A DNA stretch of 34,647 bases from Clostridiales bacterium (GCA_022781505.1 JALETK010000094.1:1-34647); one strand, 5' to 3'. Counted from the first letter of the stretch, positions 18,901 to 25,846 are shown. Notes: generated from the letters alone by a model not told the origin. Translations and numbers: made by a program.

Positions 18901-19714
18901 CACCCTGACCGTCCCGGAGCATGACTACGCCACCACCGTGGTGGAGCCCACCTGCGAGACCGGCGGCTATACCCTCCACACCTGCGTCAACTGCGGCGCC
19001 AGCTATCAAAGCGATCTCACCGAGGCCCTGGGCCACACCTGGGGCGCATGGACCGTTACCACGGAGGCTGGCTGCTTTGACACCGGTATCGAGACCCGGA
19101 TCTGCTCCGTCTGCGGCAAGCAGGAGACCCGAGAAACGGCCACAGACGCCGGTAACTGCCCCTCCAAGACCTTCCAGGATTTGGATACCAATCGGTGGTA
19201 TCACAGATATGTGGACTATGTTCTGAACAATGGCCTCATGAAGGGCATGGGCACAAATCTGTTTGCCCCGGAGGACACCCTGAGCCGGGGTATGCTGGTG
19301 ACAACCCTGTACCGCCTGGCCGGAGAACCGGAGGTTACGGAGAAGTCCGGCTTCGAGGATGTGGATGAGAACCGCTATTATGGGGACGCTGTGGCCTGGG
19401 CTCAGGCAAACGGCATTGGCCGTGGCGTGACGGACACTTGCTTCTGCCCCGACGCTCCCGTGACCCGGGAGCAGGCTGCCACCTTCCTGTACCGGTATGT
19501 CACCGTCTATCTGGAGGCCCAGCCTGTGGAGGGCGCAGACCTCACCTCTTTCACTGATAGCGGCGAGATTTCCCGGTTCGCCGGAGAGGCCCTTGCCTGG
19601 GCGGCTGCCGAGGGCATTTTCGAGGGCTTCCCCGACGGCACACTCCAGCCCCAGGGTGCGCTGACCCGGGCCCAGATGGCAAAGCTCCTGACAATTCTGG
19701 ATCAAAAATTCTGA
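12968..19714 (+). CDS. Giant S8 (subtilisin-like) surface protease with dockerin, cohesin-like and S-layer-homology domains
   Basis: A 2248-aa secreted, wall-attached serine protease of the lactocepin/C5a-peptidase kind. Order: signal peptide (1-32, MLSFLLAFAMLLGFAVPLRAA), prodomain, catalytic domain with Asp206 (AIIDTGLD), His300 (TEHGSHVGG) and Ser663 (SGTSMAAPQ), an inserted PA domain (about 510-560), two dockerin-type calcium loops (DFNGDGKTDADD at 836 and DLNGDGKIDTYD), propeller-like repeats (about 1230-1470), a BIG2-like domain (about 1475-1555), more propeller-like sequence, a cohesin-like domain (about 1875-1980), a Cys-rich double module (1983-2066) and three S-layer-homology repeats to the end. 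The catalytic triad is complete. The start is ATG 12968 behind AAAAGGAG. It probably cleaves extracellular proteins or peptides at the cell surface. It is transcribed alone, with its own promoter. The internal dockerin is unusual, as dockerins are normally terminal. Confidence 0.93.
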   Translation: MKKHNLPSRMLSFLLAFAMLLGFAVPLRAAEEGAEVSFQEVENSKVSGSLLEEVPEEETDAPVYRDTDVVRVSIFLERASTLDAGYSTQNIARNAAAMSYRDGLKLVQKAMTASIERATGEELDVQWNLTLAANAISANVEYGQIATIEQVPGVEKVVLETRYEPQEDAPGEAAEPNMTVSTQMTGANMAWESGYTGAGMRIAIIDTGLDIKHQSVDTGAFRYALEENAREAGMTYDAYAASLNLLDKAQIAAVLDELHVTQRGSFTADELYISEKLPFGFSYVDNDLDVTHENDSMTEHGSHVGGIAAANRFIPKDGEYVSAAQAVGVVGNAPDAQILVMKVFGNNGGAYDSDYMVAIEDAMMLGCDSVNLSLGSANPGSSIYFGSYGETLEAITESDTVVSISMGNSGTWAEHARNTTGLPYVDYVNFHTGGSPGSYTTPLTVASVDNDGAVSNVFEISGRKFNYSETGEFNKKLVSLDTSADKSGTEYDYVLLDAIGKSSDYQGIDVEGKVVFVSRGETTFVDKVREASYKGARALVVYNNEPGSILMDLSDYYGSLPAVSITQEDGQWIKEQSASAQTEEGVTYYTGKILIDQSVATIYNGSEYLIMSSFSSWGVPGDLSLKPEITAPGGNICSINGTHSTGYTLAGGTNQYEVMSGTSMAAPQVTGIAALVLQAIGQRGLSQDGLTDRALAQSLMMSTATPLKDANGNYYSLLRQGAGMVNASAATGANSYVLVKGQEDGKVKAELGDDPEREGVYTFSFTLNNLEDAEKRFVLSAELFTQAVVEGYANSRQNEDETALFQSVSTVPLMAMATWSADGQLVNNAGVSDNWDFNGDGKTDADDAQTILDFTTGVRDAIENEAYADLNGDGKIDTYDVHVLLNRLGRDNITLPAGGSVEITVTLRLTDAQKQELDALCTGGAFIQGFVYVNALGDAEGVLGTSHSIPMLSYYGSWTDSSMYDVGSYQEFSSGDEIRATYLGNEGSNTFAVIYGDEEETSYYFGGNPMLPDEIYMPQRNAINSERGDMISYARISPIRNAIDSRFLVTQDEKTLYESTFGPVDGAFYYVNGYSWQNTTANLRMNWKPTGFAEGERFEIGIDLAPELYLHGDRVDWDALGEGAKLRVPVCIDNTDPILEGISLDLMSNTLVITASDNQYVSAAVLYNSTGTKALAYTGAVQDAVPGETYDYVLDLTGVSGKKFLVQVSDYALNTVTYMVELQVGEAQPVPEVMIFALDESAWLTFDLFRYDPYGIQTVADVSNTIIAASAVNQLVYMATDKAQLYVAPLEDLSDMVYVSQLPALVLDMAYNPTNGTLYGITENNDLIEIDQILGDTTTIGRVTIPTNTLAVDPDGNFYCNYLDRGLVFTFNLDNVVNGVIMANYFLRSSLSDTQEGGTVTHSMEWNPNTGKLYWFGSYQFEWFGMPQGYGFFFEIDTENATFERYNPPRYSTGALVITEQSKSGSTAPTDQVTDVQVSCSAMTIHRGLTRDLDASVRPWFTTDRTVTWSSSDENIAVVDQNGLVTAVDAGTCEIRATSNLDPTKVGVCTVTVDMVDLKLEGVLKDAEGKTKLFTWDLAGSKTWQAGLELETAINSVTSDGNNTLFLNDAVTDPGKIYEIDKATGEIRNTYENYAEEALWDMVYSAYTSTADAPKIGGVWKWIFMVPAAPEEIGVNYFNLQNSTAPLFGVTSLGYEEIEDVYGSKQDAEHFVMLDGDKDIIELWCYQVDGTVKATSRVTPTDLDITFRIYEDENKRSSLVCDEAGNLYLSFFNGKSNDIYSLTYSAQENIYKSELLTNMGSGIWPAALYKVESGAAVRNGDVVTPQSEGAVTLTAETASMEALMDAVEENSTPTGSLNAATGAGRTPMEPAAVEHETACADKTVTLSLTADDVTTNGLVTVAYDASKLSLADKSGKADLNSFVDGEGLVTFGYAYKEGVPAGTVLATLTFKAESDTEAAFTVTKVQENEAYPGTAEKITLTVPEHDYATTVVEPTCETGGYTLHTCVNCGASYQSDLTEALGHTWGAWTVTTEAGCFDTGIETRICSVCGKQETRETATDAGNCPSKTFQDLDTNRWYHRYVDYVLNNGLMKGMGTNLFAPEDTLSRGMLVTTLYRLAGEPEVTEKSGFEDVDENRYYGDAVAWAQANGIGRGVTDTCFCPDAPVTREQAATFLYRYVTVYLEAQPVEGADLTSFTDSGEISRFAGEALAWAAAEGIFEGFPDGTLQPQGALTRAQMAKLLTILDQKF

Positions 19715-19740
19715 AAAATCCCCTTTTTATCCCACCAGTA

Positions 19741-19838
19741 CGTTGTAACTTCCAAAGTATAACTTTGGTGCATGGTAGGGGAGGGTCATGCCCCTCCCCT
19801 ACGGAGTGAGCTGCAGTTGATTGTCAGAAGTTACAACG
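19741..19838. mobile_element. 98-bp element with terminal inverted repeats and the shared palindromic core
   Basis: Perfect 12-base ends, CGTTGTAACTTC (19741-19752) and GAAGTTACAACG (19827-19838), enclose a 28-base palindrome (19775-19802) identical to the one at 11268-11295, plus a small hairpin CAAAG-TATAA-CTTTG. It has no coding capacity. The end sequences differ from those of the 11.2-kb element, so core and ends seem to be separate modules. Confidence 0.6.
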
Positions 19839-19856
19839 CGCTGGATCAAAGAACGG

Positions 19857-19886
19857 CACCGCCGCAGCCAACCGGCTGCGGCGGTG
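19857..19886. other. Perfect 13-bp hairpin upstream of the T-box promoter
   Basis: CACCGCCGCAGCC (19857-19869) pairs perfectly with 19874-19886 around a 4-base loop. No T-run follows on either strand, so it is only a possible terminator for transcripts from the left. Confidence 0.5.
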
Positions 19887-19901
19887 TGTGGAAAAAAGCC
19901 C

Positions 19902-19930
19902 TTGCAAGTTTTCGGGAATTGTGCTAGAAT
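19902..19930 (+). promoter_or_regulatory. Promoter of the pheST T-box transcript
   Basis: TTGCAA (19902-19907), a 17-base spacer and TAGAAT (19925-19930), with an extended -10 TG at 19922-19923. It lies immediately upstream of the T-box leader. Confidence 0.8.
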
Positions 19931-19936
19931 GAAAGC

Positions 19937-20199
19937 CGATATGGACAAAGGCAGAGAACGGGCCGTCGGATGCTGTGAGGCACGTCCAGAGAGAGCGGGC
20001 AGGTGGGAGCCGCTTCGTGTGCAGCATTTTGGCTTTCTCCCGGGAGCCGCCGCCTGAAATGCAGTAGGGTGGGCCGGAGGACCTCCGTTATGGGTCAGGG
20101 GCGTTGTGCGCCCTGAAAAAGCGCGCCTTTGGCGAATTGCGGGTGGTACCGCGGAAGATGCTCGGTCTTTCGTCCCCATGGGGGAGGAAAGGCCTTTTT
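19937..20199 (+). ncRNA. T-box leader controlling pheST
   Basis: A tRNA-sensing leader that binds uncharged tRNA and permits read-through. The highly conserved T-box core GGGTGGTACCGCGG is at 20141-20154. The Stem I signatures AGAGAG (19988-19995 region) and GGTGGGAGC (20002-20010) are present, and TTC at 20035-20037 directly before TCCCGGGAGC is the likely specifier, a phenylalanine codon that agrees with the downstream genes. A terminator (20164-20199) closes the leader and competes with an antiterminator containing the T-box core. The 5' boundary is inferred from the promoter. Confidence 0.95.
20164..20199 (+). terminator. Conditional terminator of the T-box
   Basis: A 14-base arm GGTCTTTCGTCCCC (20164-20177) pairs with GGGGAGGAAAGGCC (20181-20194), with minor mismatches, around a 3-base loop, followed by five T. 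Confidence 0.9.
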
Positions 20200-20227
20200 C
20201 TTATCTATTATAAAAGGAGAGAATTCC

Positions 20228-21271
20228 ATGAAACAGCAATTGGAAGACATCAAGCAGCGCGCCTTGGCGGCGCTGGACGGCGCCGCCTCCCCCACTGCTC
20301 TGGAGGAGCTTCGGGTGAAGCTCCTGGGCAAGAAGGGCGAGCTTACCGCCGTTCTGAAGCAGATGGGCAAGCTCACCCCCGAGGAGCGGCCTGTCATGGG
20401 CCAGCTGGCCAACGCCGTCCGGGCGGACATCGAGGCCAAGCTGGAGGAGCGGAAGTCCGCCCTCCACGCCGCTGCCCTGGAGGCTAAGCTGGCCGCCGAG
20501 GCCATCGATGTGACCATCCCCGGCGAGCCCGTTTCCCTGGGCCATCAGCACCCCATGAACCAGGTGCTCCAGGAGATCAAGGACATTTTTGTGGGCATGG
20601 GTTACACCGTGGTGGACGGCCCCGAGGTGGAGCTGGCCGATTACAACTTTACCAAGCTGAACATCCAGGAGGGCCATCCCTCCCGGGACCGGAGCGACAC
20701 CTTCTATTTCACCGATGACGACTCCGTCCTCCTGCGCACCCAGACCAGCCCCATGCAGATTCGCACCATGGAGAAGATGCAGCCTCCCATCCGCATTGTG
20801 GCTCCCGGCCGGGTGTACCGGAAGGACGAGGCCGACGCCACCCACTCCCCCATGTTCCATCAGATCGAGGGCCTGGTGGTGGACGAGGGCATCACCATGG
20901 GCGACCTGAAGGGCGCTCTGGAGACCCTCATGAAGCGGCTGTATGGGGAGGAGGCTGTCATGCGCTTCCGGCCCCACCACTTCCCCTTCACCGAGCCCAG
21001 CTGCGAGATGGACATGCAGTGCCACAAGTGCCACGGCACCGGCGAGGTGGACGGCCAGGTTTGCTCCACCTGCCACGGAGAGGGCTGGATTGAGCTCCTG
21101 GGCGCGGGCATGGTGCACCCGGAGGTGCTGGAGGGCTGCGGCATTGATTCCAGGAAATACTCCGGCTTCGCCTTTGGCTTAGGCCTGGAGCGTATGGCAA
21201 TGCGCCGGATGCGCATCAACGATCTGCGTCTGATTTTCGACAATGACGTGAGATTCCTGTCCCAGTTCTAA
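20228..21271 (+). CDS. pheS: Phenylalanine-tRNA ligase alpha subunit
   Basis: A 347-aa catalytic subunit of the (alpha-beta)2 class II synthetase that attaches Phe to tRNA-Phe in the cytoplasm. Seen: an N-terminal coiled-coil arm for tRNA binding (about 1-90), motif 1 region HPMNQVLQEIKDIFVGMGY, motif 2 APGRVYRKDEADATHSPMFHQIEG, and motif 3 FAFGLGLERMAMRRM near the C-terminus. A Cys-rich insertion with two CxxC pairs (CHKCHGTG...CSTCHGEGW), of a kind also found in other Firmicutes PheS proteins, precedes IELLGAGMVHPEVL. Length is typical. The start is ATG 20228 behind AAAAGGAGAG. It is the first gene after the T-box and is followed 14 bases later by pheT. Confidence 0.97.
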   Translation: MKQQLEDIKQRALAALDGAASPTALEELRVKLLGKKGELTAVLKQMGKLTPEERPVMGQLANAVRADIEAKLEERKSALHAAALEAKLAAEAIDVTIPGEPVSLGHQHPMNQVLQEIKDIFVGMGYTVVDGPEVELADYNFTKLNIQEGHPSRDRSDTFYFTDDDSVLLRTQTSPMQIRTMEKMQPPIRIVAPGRVYRKDEADATHSPMFHQIEGLVVDEGITMGDLKGALETLMKRLYGEEAVMRFRPHHFPFTEPSCEMDMQCHKCHGTGEVDGQVCSTCHGEGWIELLGAGMVHPEVLEGCGIDSRKYSGFAFGLGLERMAMRRMRINDLRLIFDNDVRFLSQF

Positions 21272-21285
21272 GGAGGTGGAGCGAA

Positions 21286-23673
21286 ATGAAGCTGAACAGA
21301 AAATGGATCAATGAAGAATTTGTAGACCTGTCCCAGGTCTCCGACAAGGAATTTGTGGAGACCATGACCATCGCCGGTCAGAAGGTGGAGACCTATGAGC
21401 GGCTGGATGCAGAAATCAAAAATGTGGTGGTGGGCAAGGTGGTTTCCATCGTCCGCCATCAGAACTCCGACCACATGTGGATTTGCCAGGTGGATGTGGG
21501 CAAGGAGGAGCCGGTGCAGATTGTCACCGGGGCCCAGAACGTCCATGAGGGGGATCTGGTTCCCGCCGCCCTGCACAACTCCTGGCTCCCCGGGGGCGTG
21601 CACATCACCAAGGGGAAGCTCCGTGGGGAGAAGTCCAACGGTATGCTGTGCTCTCTCAAGGAGCTGAACCTCACCCTCAACGACTTCCCCTATGCCATTG
21701 AGGACGGCATCTGGATTCTCCAGGAGGACTGCAAGCCCGGTGACGACATCAACACCGTCATCGGCAACGACGACACCGTGGTGGATTTTGAGATCACCAA
21801 CAACCGGCCCGACTGCTACTCCATCATCGGCCTGGCCCGGGAGGCTGCCGCCGCCTTCAACAAGCCCATGCGCCACCATGAGCCTGTGGTTTACGGCAGC
21901 GACGCCGGGAGCATGTACGACAAGCTGGACGTGGAGGTTCCCGCGGAGAAGCTCTGCAACCGGTACTCCGCCCGGATGGTGACCAACGTGAAAATCGGCC
22001 CCTCCCCCAAGTGGCTGCGTCAGCGGCTCCGGGCCAACGGCGTCCGTCCCATCAACAACATTGTGGACATCACCAACTACGTCATGCTGGAGTACGGCCA
22101 GCCCATGCACGCCTTTGACTACCGCTACGTCTCCTCCGGGAAGATCGTGGTGCGGGAGAGCGTGGAGGGGGAGTCCATCACCACCCTGGACGGCGTGGTT
22201 CGGCCCCTCACCCCCGGGATGCTGGTGATTGCCGACGGGGAGAAGCCCATCGGCCTGGCCGGCATCATGGGCGGCGAGAACTCCGAGATTGTGGAGGACA
22301 CCACCACCGTGGTCTTTGAGTCCGCCAACTTCAACGGCACCTCCATCCGCCAGACCGCCCTGGCCCTGGGCCTTCGGACCGAGGCCTCCGGCAAGTTTGA
22401 GAAGAATCTGGACCCCATGCTCACCATCCCCGCCGTGGAGCGGGCCTGTGAGCTGGTGGAGCTGCTGAACTGCGGCGACGTGCTGGACGGCACCATCGAC
22501 GTGGTGAACTTCGTCCCCCAGCCCAAAACCCTGGAGCTGGAGCCGGAGCGGATCAACCGGCTTCTGGGCACAGAGATCTCCGAGGCGGATATGGTGGAGT
22601 ACCTGCGGCGGCTGGAGATTCCCGTGGAGGGCCGCACCATCCATGTGCCCTCCTGGCGTCCCGACCTGAACCTCATGGCGGACATCGCCGAGGAGGTGGG
22701 CCGTCTGTACGGCTACAATGCCATTCCCACCACCGCCTTCCGGGGAGCTGCCACCCAGGGGGGCTACTCCCCCGAGATGCAGCTGGAGACCCAGGCGGGC
22801 GCTCTCTGCCGGGCCCTGGGCTACAGCGAGATCATCACCTATTCCTTCGTCTCCCCGGAGATCTTTGACCGGATCCGCATTCCGTCGGACTCCCCCCTGC
22901 GCAGGACCTTAAAGATTCAGAACCCCCTGGGAGAGGACACCTCCGTGATGCGCACCGTGGCCCTGCCCTCCATGCTGGACATTCTGGCCCGGAACAGCGC
23001 CTATCACAACAAGTCCGCCAAGCTCTATGAGCTGGCCAAGGTGTACCTGCCCCGGGAGGGCCAGACCCTTCCCGAGGAGCCCCGTATGCTGGTGCTGGGC
23101 ACCTACGGGGCGGGGGAGACCTTCTTCACCCTGAAGGGAGAGCTGGAGGCCGTTCTCGCGGGCCTGCGGGTGAAAAAGCCCGTCTACACCGCCGTGAAGG
23201 ACAATCCCACCTATCACCCCGGCCGCTGCGCCAGAATCACCGTGGACGGTGTGGACGTGGGCTTCATGGGCCAGCTTCACCCCCTGGCCGCCCAGAACTA
23301 CGGCCTAGATGTGGAGGTCTACTGCTGCGAGGTGAACTTCACGGAGCTCCTGGGCCTGCGCCTGCCGGAGCCCACCTATACGCCCCTTCCCAAGTATCCT
23401 GCAGTGTCCCGGGATCTGGCGCTGGTGTGCGGCGAGGCGCTCACCGTGGCCCAGGTGGAGTCCTGCATGGAGGAGGCCGCTGGGAAGCTCCTGCGGAATA
23501 TCCAGCTCTTTGACATCTACAGAGGCAAGGGCGTTCCCGAGGGGAAGAAGAGCATGGCCTTCTCCCTGGTGTTCCGGGCCGACGACCGGACCCTCACCGA
23601 CGCCGACTCCGAGGCCGCCGTCTCCAGAGTTCTGGCCGCCCTGGAGGAGAAGCTGGGCGCGACTCTGCGGTAA
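21286..23673 (+). CDS. pheT: Phenylalanine-tRNA ligase beta subunit
   Basis: A 795-aa structural and editing subunit partnered with PheS. Domains in order: an EMAP-II/Myf-type tRNA-binding domain (about 40-150, with NVVVGKVVSIVRHQNSDHMWICQVDVG), B1 core, B3/B4 editing domain (about 200-380, DITNYVMLEYGQPMHAFDY), B5 domain (about 405-475), catalytic-like core (SEIITYSFVSPE) and the C-terminal ferredoxin-fold anticodon-binding domain (about 700-795, starting YPAVSRDLALV). The length is normal for the bacterial long form. The start is ATG 21286 behind AAGGAGGTGGAG. It shares the T-box-controlled transcript with pheS. No clear terminator follows the stop; the next gene has its own promoter 36 bases downstream. 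Confidence 0.97.
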   Translation: MKLNRKWINEEFVDLSQVSDKEFVETMTIAGQKVETYERLDAEIKNVVVGKVVSIVRHQNSDHMWICQVDVGKEEPVQIVTGAQNVHEGDLVPAALHNSWLPGGVHITKGKLRGEKSNGMLCSLKELNLTLNDFPYAIEDGIWILQEDCKPGDDINTVIGNDDTVVDFEITNNRPDCYSIIGLAREAAAAFNKPMRHHEPVVYGSDAGSMYDKLDVEVPAEKLCNRYSARMVTNVKIGPSPKWLRQRLRANGVRPINNIVDITNYVMLEYGQPMHAFDYRYVSSGKIVVRESVEGESITTLDGVVRPLTPGMLVIADGEKPIGLAGIMGGENSEIVEDTTTVVFESANFNGTSIRQTALALGLRTEASGKFEKNLDPMLTIPAVERACELVELLNCGDVLDGTIDVVNFVPQPKTLELEPERINRLLGTEISEADMVEYLRRLEIPVEGRTIHVPSWRPDLNLMADIAEEVGRLYGYNAIPTTAFRGAATQGGYSPEMQLETQAGALCRALGYSEIITYSFVSPEIFDRIRIPSDSPLRRTLKIQNPLGEDTSVMRTVALPSMLDILARNSAYHNKSAKLYELAKVYLPREGQTLPEEPRMLVLGTYGAGETFFTLKGELEAVLAGLRVKKPVYTAVKDNPTYHPGRCARITVDGVDVGFMGQLHPLAAQNYGLDVEVYCCEVNFTELLGLRLPEPTYTPLPKYPAVSRDLALVCGEALTVAQVESCMEEAAGKLLRNIQLFDIYRGKGVPEGKKSMAFSLVFRADDRTLTDADSEAAVSRVLAALEEKLGATLR

Positions 23674-23708
23674 CGGGTAAAATTTTTGTGAATCTTTCCA
23701 AACGCCCC

Positions 23709-23737
23709 TTTACATTTTGGTGAAATTGCTATATGAT
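23709..23737 (+). promoter_or_regulatory. Promoter of ireB
   Basis: TTTACA (23709-23714) and TATGAT (23732-23737) with a 17-base spacer. Confidence 0.75.
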
Positions 23738-23780
23738 GAACGTGGTTTTTGCCAGTCTCAATGAAAAGGAGGCGTCTGTG

Positions 23781-24032
23781 ATGAATGAAAGCACGATTAA
23801 ATTTACCGTCCCTGGGGACGACAGCGAGAACATGCACCGGATTCTCCGCTCCGTGTTCGATGCCCTGACTGAAAAAGGTTACAATCCCATTAACCAGATC
23901 GTAGGCTACCTCCTGACCGAGGACCCCACCTATATTACAAATTATAACAATGCGCGGGCCATGATCTGCAAGCTGGACAGAGACGAGCTGCTGCAGCAGC
24001 TGGTGCAGTACTATCTCTTCGGTAAAAGCTGA
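23781..24032 (+). CDS. ireB: IreB family regulatory phosphoprotein
   Basis: An 83-aa protein of the IreB/UPF0297 (YrzL) family. In Enterococcus faecalis IreB is phosphorylated by the PASTA-domain kinase IreK and influences cephalosporin resistance and envelope homeostasis. Family features seen: the N-terminal MNESTIKFTVPGDD, EKGYNPINQIVGYLLTEDPTYITNYNNAR and the C-terminal LVQYYLFGKS, with several N-terminal Ser/Thr as possible phosphorylation sites. The start is ATG 23781 behind AAAGGAGG; an upstream in-frame ATG at 23733 falls inside the promoter -10 region and is not used. The gene usually sits with ruvX; here it is alone between pheT and an unknown gene, with its own promoter and terminator. 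Confidence 0.93.
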   Translation: MNESTIKFTVPGDDSENMHRILRSVFDALTEKGYNPINQIVGYLLTEDPTYITNYNNARAMICKLDRDELLQQLVQYYLFGKS

Positions 24033-24056
24033 TTTTCCACATTTACCGGCATACCC

Positions 24057-24097
24057 GGGGCTGTTTCACCGGAAAAAATCGGTGAACAGCCCCTTTT
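24057..24097 (+). terminator. Terminator after ireB
   Basis: GGGGCTGTTTCACCG (24057-24071) pairs with CGGTGAACAGCCCC (24080-24093) with one bulged T, followed by four T. From here to 24253 I see nothing further. Confidence 0.85.
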
Positions 24098-24253
24098 CCA
24101 CCTATTTTCCGGGATGAATTCCACCCCGGCTGTACCTTCCCAATTTCATACCGCCCCTCCGTCTTACGCCCTCCGCAGCATCCAAAATTCCCCGGCACCG
24201 AATCATTTTGTAACAATAGTTGCAAAAAAGTTTCATTATTCCCCGGACAGGGG

Positions 24254-24282
24254 TTGACATTTTTGTTACGATGTGTTACAAT
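24254..24282 (+). promoter_or_regulatory. Near-consensus promoter of the 95-aa gene and NlpC/P60 gene
   Basis: A perfect TTGACA (24254-24259), a 17-base spacer and TACAAT (24277-24282). This is one of the two best vegetative promoters in the window and suggests high constitutive expression. Confidence 0.85.
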
Positions 24283-24312
24283 TTGATTACATTTTCATCA
24301 GGGAGGTTTCAA

Positions 24313-24600
24313 ATGTCTGATCAAAATGCAGGCCTGACCTATAAGGGACGTCCCCTTATGCGGAAAGACAACATGATTTACTACGGCTCCATGGCCGATT
24401 CCCATATCGTCATGCTTCAGGTTCTGGAGACCAAGAAGGTCAATGACCTGGACGTGGCCACCCGGGTCTCCGTTCAGCTCCTGCTGAATGACCCCAATGC
24501 CCGTTCCCGGGATCGTATCGTAAAGAAGAGCGAGAAAGACGGCTTGTACACGGCTCTGGATGTTGGCTGTGTCTGGCTGGAGCGCGCTCTGGCAAAATAG
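24313..24600 (+). CDS. Conserved small protein of unknown function
   Basis: A 95-aa soluble protein, probably cytoplasmic, with no signal peptide, membrane segment or Cys cluster. The pattern is of alternating beta strands (GLTYKGRPLMRKDNMIYYG, HIVMLQVLETKKV, TRVSVQLLLND) followed by a C-terminal helix (ALDVGCVWLERALAK). It resembles unnamed small proteins I associate with Oscillospiraceae genomes, but I cannot name the family or a function. The start is ATG 24313 behind GGGAGG; an in-frame start further upstream at 24220 would precede the promoter. It is followed 27 bases later by the cell-wall hydrolase gene, with no terminator between them, so the two probably form an operon. Confidence 0.8.
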   Translation: MSDQNAGLTYKGRPLMRKDNMIYYGSMADSHIVMLQVLETKKVNDLDVATRVSVQLLLNDPNARSRDRIVKKSEKDGLYTALDVGCVWLERALAK

Positions 24601-24627
24601 AAAGCACTGTAAGACGGAGGGTAACGT

Positions 24628-25626
24628 ATGAACTGTACAAAGAGATTCCTGAGCCTGGTTTTGACCATGGCCATCCTGGTGGGCACCCTGGTGATCACCA
24701 CCAACGCATCCGATTCTGTAAAGTCCGCCATTGGCATTGTGGATGCCTCCGCCCTGCGCCTGCGGGAGGAGCCCAGCACCAGCTCCGAGATTTTGGCAAC
24801 CGCCTACCGCAGCGACTATGTGGTTGTCCTGGAGTCCGAGGGCGATTGGTACAAGGTTATCTACAACCTGAAAGAGGGCTACATGCACAGCGACTATCTC
24901 ACCGTGAAGGAGCGGGAGAACGTGGAGCTGGGCTATGGCGAGATCAATGCCTACCGGGTGAATATGAGAAGCAAGCCCAACACCTCCAGCAGCATCGTGG
25001 ATCAGCTGGTCAGCGGCGAGGAGGCCTACATCATCGGCTTCAACTGCGGCTGGTACAAGGTTCGCTATGACGGCGAGGTTGGCTATATCCGCAGCGACCT
25101 GCTGGACCTCACGGAGATCCCCTATGAGAACACCGGCTCCAGCAACAGCCCCAAGTACTTTGTGAACGGCGACCCCATCGGCTCCGGCAGCTCCGGCTCT
25201 TCCGGTTCCTCCGGCAGCTCCAGCGGCTCCAGCTCCGGCTCCAGCTATTCCTCTTCCGCCGGTGAGGCCATCGTGGCCGAGGCCAAGAAATACCTGGGCG
25301 TGCCCTATGTGTGGGGCGGCTCCTCTCCCAGTGGCTTCGACTGCTCTGGATATGTCCAGTATGTGATGCGGGCCTGCGGCTACTCCATCAACCGCACCGC
25401 CAGCGCCCAGCTGGAAAACGGCTACTCCGTGAGCTATTCCGACCTGCAGCCCGGCGACCTGGTGTTCTTCCACAATACATACAACACCGACGCCCCCGCC
25501 TCTCATGTGGGCATCTACGTTGGGGACGGCCAGTTCATCCACGCCGGCGGCAGCTACGTTCAGATCTCCAGCCTGAGCTCTGATTACTACTCCAGCCGCT
25601 ATGTGGGCGCCCGCCGGGTGTTCTGA
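24628..25626 (+). CDS. Secreted SH3b-NlpC/P60 cell-wall hydrolase
   Basis: A 332-aa C40-family peptidase, expected to cut peptide stems of peptidoglycan (typically D-Glu/meso-DAP bonds) outside the cell. Order: signal peptide (about 1-27, FLSLVLTMAILVGTLVITTNA), two bacterial SH3 domains (about 33-93 and 104-162, each with a LRLREEPS/VNMRSKPN start), a Ser/Gly linker (about 185-211), and the NlpC/P60 domain (212-332) with Cys239 (GFDCSGYV), His293 (SHVGIYVG) and His305 (FIHAGG). The triad is complete. The start is ATG 24628 behind ACGGAGGG. It is the second gene of the likely operon with the 95-aa protein and ends at a clear terminator. Roles in cell separation or wall turnover are family-based inference. 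Confidence 0.95.
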   Translation: MNCTKRFLSLVLTMAILVGTLVITTNASDSVKSAIGIVDASALRLREEPSTSSEILATAYRSDYVVVLESEGDWYKVIYNLKEGYMHSDYLTVKERENVELGYGEINAYRVNMRSKPNTSSSIVDQLVSGEEAYIIGFNCGWYKVRYDGEVGYIRSDLLDLTEIPYENTGSSNSPKYFVNGDPIGSGSSGSSGSSGSSSGSSSGSSYSSSAGEAIVAEAKKYLGVPYVWGGSSPSGFDCSGYVQYVMRACGYSINRTASAQLENGYSVSYSDLQPGDLVFFHNTYNTDAPASHVGIYVGDGQFIHAGGSYVQISSLSSDYYSSRYVGARRVF

Positions 25627-25640
25627 TTTCAAATATCGAC

Positions 25641-25671
25641 AGGGAGGCTGCCGGAAGGCAGCCTCCCTTTT
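25641..25671 (+). terminator. Terminator after the NlpC/P60 gene
   Basis: A perfect 12-bp stem AGGGAGGCTGCC/GGCAGCCTCCCT with a GGAA tetraloop, followed by a short T-run. Confidence 0.9.
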
Positions 25672-25786
25672 GAAATGCAGAGGAACCTCCCGCTGCCGCA
25701 GGGGAAGCGCTGGGCATTTTTCACAAAAACCCGGCCGGGGCTCCATGAGCGAAAGTACCAAAAATTTAAAAGCGGCCAATTTTCGT

Positions 25787-25815
25787 TTGCCGAACTTTTT
25801 CCAAGGTGATATAAT
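25787..25815 (+). promoter_or_regulatory. Promoter of the 80-aa gene
   Basis: TTGCCG (25787-25792) and a perfect TATAAT (25810-25815) with a 17-base spacer. Confidence 0.75.
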
Positions 25816-25846
25816 AAATTTACTTGGAAAAGGAGGTAAATTTCCT

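Noticed and set aside
12779..19705. Long minus-strand frames opposite the giant protease
   Set aside because: Low-complexity Gly/His/Val/Leu composition with no recognisable domain; the plus strand encodes a continuous multi-domain protein with a full catalytic triad.
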